This document shows, piece after piece, positions 6,230 through 6,238 of a DNA stretch of 6,238 nucleotides (position 1 is the stretch's first letter; each line of letters starts with the position of its first letter). This stretch comes from an uncultured Bacilli bacterium. GTDB lineage: Bacteria > Bacillota_I > Bacilli_A > RF39 > UBA660. Location: assembly GCA_934097255.1 (NCBI GenBank), contig CAKONT010000057.1, positions 1-6,238 on the forward strand. The letters run 5' to 3'. The notes under the pieces were generated by a model. It saw only the letters and a list, made by a program, of their open reading frames with translations, was not told where the DNA came from and searched no databases. Position numbers and translations under genes: made by a program.

Positions 6230-6238
6230 AATATTCCC

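Larger units (their letters stand above)
5875..6238. other. 364-base gene-free region with regulatory and structural signals
   Basis: No credible coding region was found on either strand. The only notable short frame is 12 codons from ATG 6009 (MSNIVEQLHIEN) without a ribosome site. The region holds a weak terminator-like hairpin (5937-5957), a TGTCGAA, a palindrome, a strong promoter and then a series of inverted repeats running to the window edge. It is probably the boundary of the operon plus the leader of the next transcription unit. Confidence 0.6.

Noticed and set aside
1..6238. CRISPR array, tRNA, rRNA or insertion sequence
   Set aside because: No regularly spaced direct repeats, no tRNA or rRNA-like sequence and no transposase motif were seen by eye. 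GIY-YIG and HNH nucleases can be homing enzymes, but no intron or split host gene is visible.

Overview
The window is strongly AT-rich DNA in which every convincing gene lies on the + strand. Purine-rich Shine-Dalgarno sites stand before the genes, TGA is used as a stop, and TGTCGAA sequences resembling Spo0A boxes occur in both flanks. This suggests a low-GC Firmicute, most likely Clostridium-like. That assignment is an inference from composition and signals; there is no ribosomal or core marker gene here.

Layout: positions 1-115 hold an inverted repeat, a Spo0A-box-like TGTCGAA and an extended -10 promoter (TGTTATAAT). Four co-directional genes follow. They are a GIY-YIG (T5orf172/MUG113-like) nuclease-family protein (116-772), an EcoRI-family adenine-N6 DNA methyltransferase (777-1952), a DUF262 protein with a C-terminal HNH nuclease domain (2032-3195), and an 879-residue HEPN-STAND-TPR-cold-shock-domain protein (3235-5874). 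Gaps are 4, 79 and 39 bases, with no convincing internal promoter or terminator, so one operon is likely. The 79-base gap holds a perfect AGGAGG and a 23-codon reading frame whose stop overlaps the DUF262 start (ATGA).

The last 364 bases (5875-6238) hold no credible gene. They contain a weak terminator-like hairpin, a 13-bp palindrome, a well-formed promoter (TTGAAA, 16 bp, TATAAT with TGn), a hairpin at the predicted transcript start and several further inverted repeats, two of which compete for the same strand. This could be the leader of a gene beyond the window or a small structured RNA.

Interpretation: this looks like a compact anti-phage or anti-plasmid defence island. Genes 2 and 3 resemble the modification and restriction halves of a restriction-modification system. 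The GIY-YIG protein may be a second nuclease or accessory factor. The HEPN-STAND protein has the architecture of an abortive-infection effector: a predicted RNase at the N-terminus, an NTP switch in the middle, TPR-like helices as sensor, and an RNA/ssDNA-binding cold-shock domain at the C-terminus. A restriction-modification core with such a protein in the same operon suggests a two-layer system, DNA cleavage first and RNA cleavage with dormancy second. This functional coupling is inference; the domain assignments rest on motifs visible in the translations.
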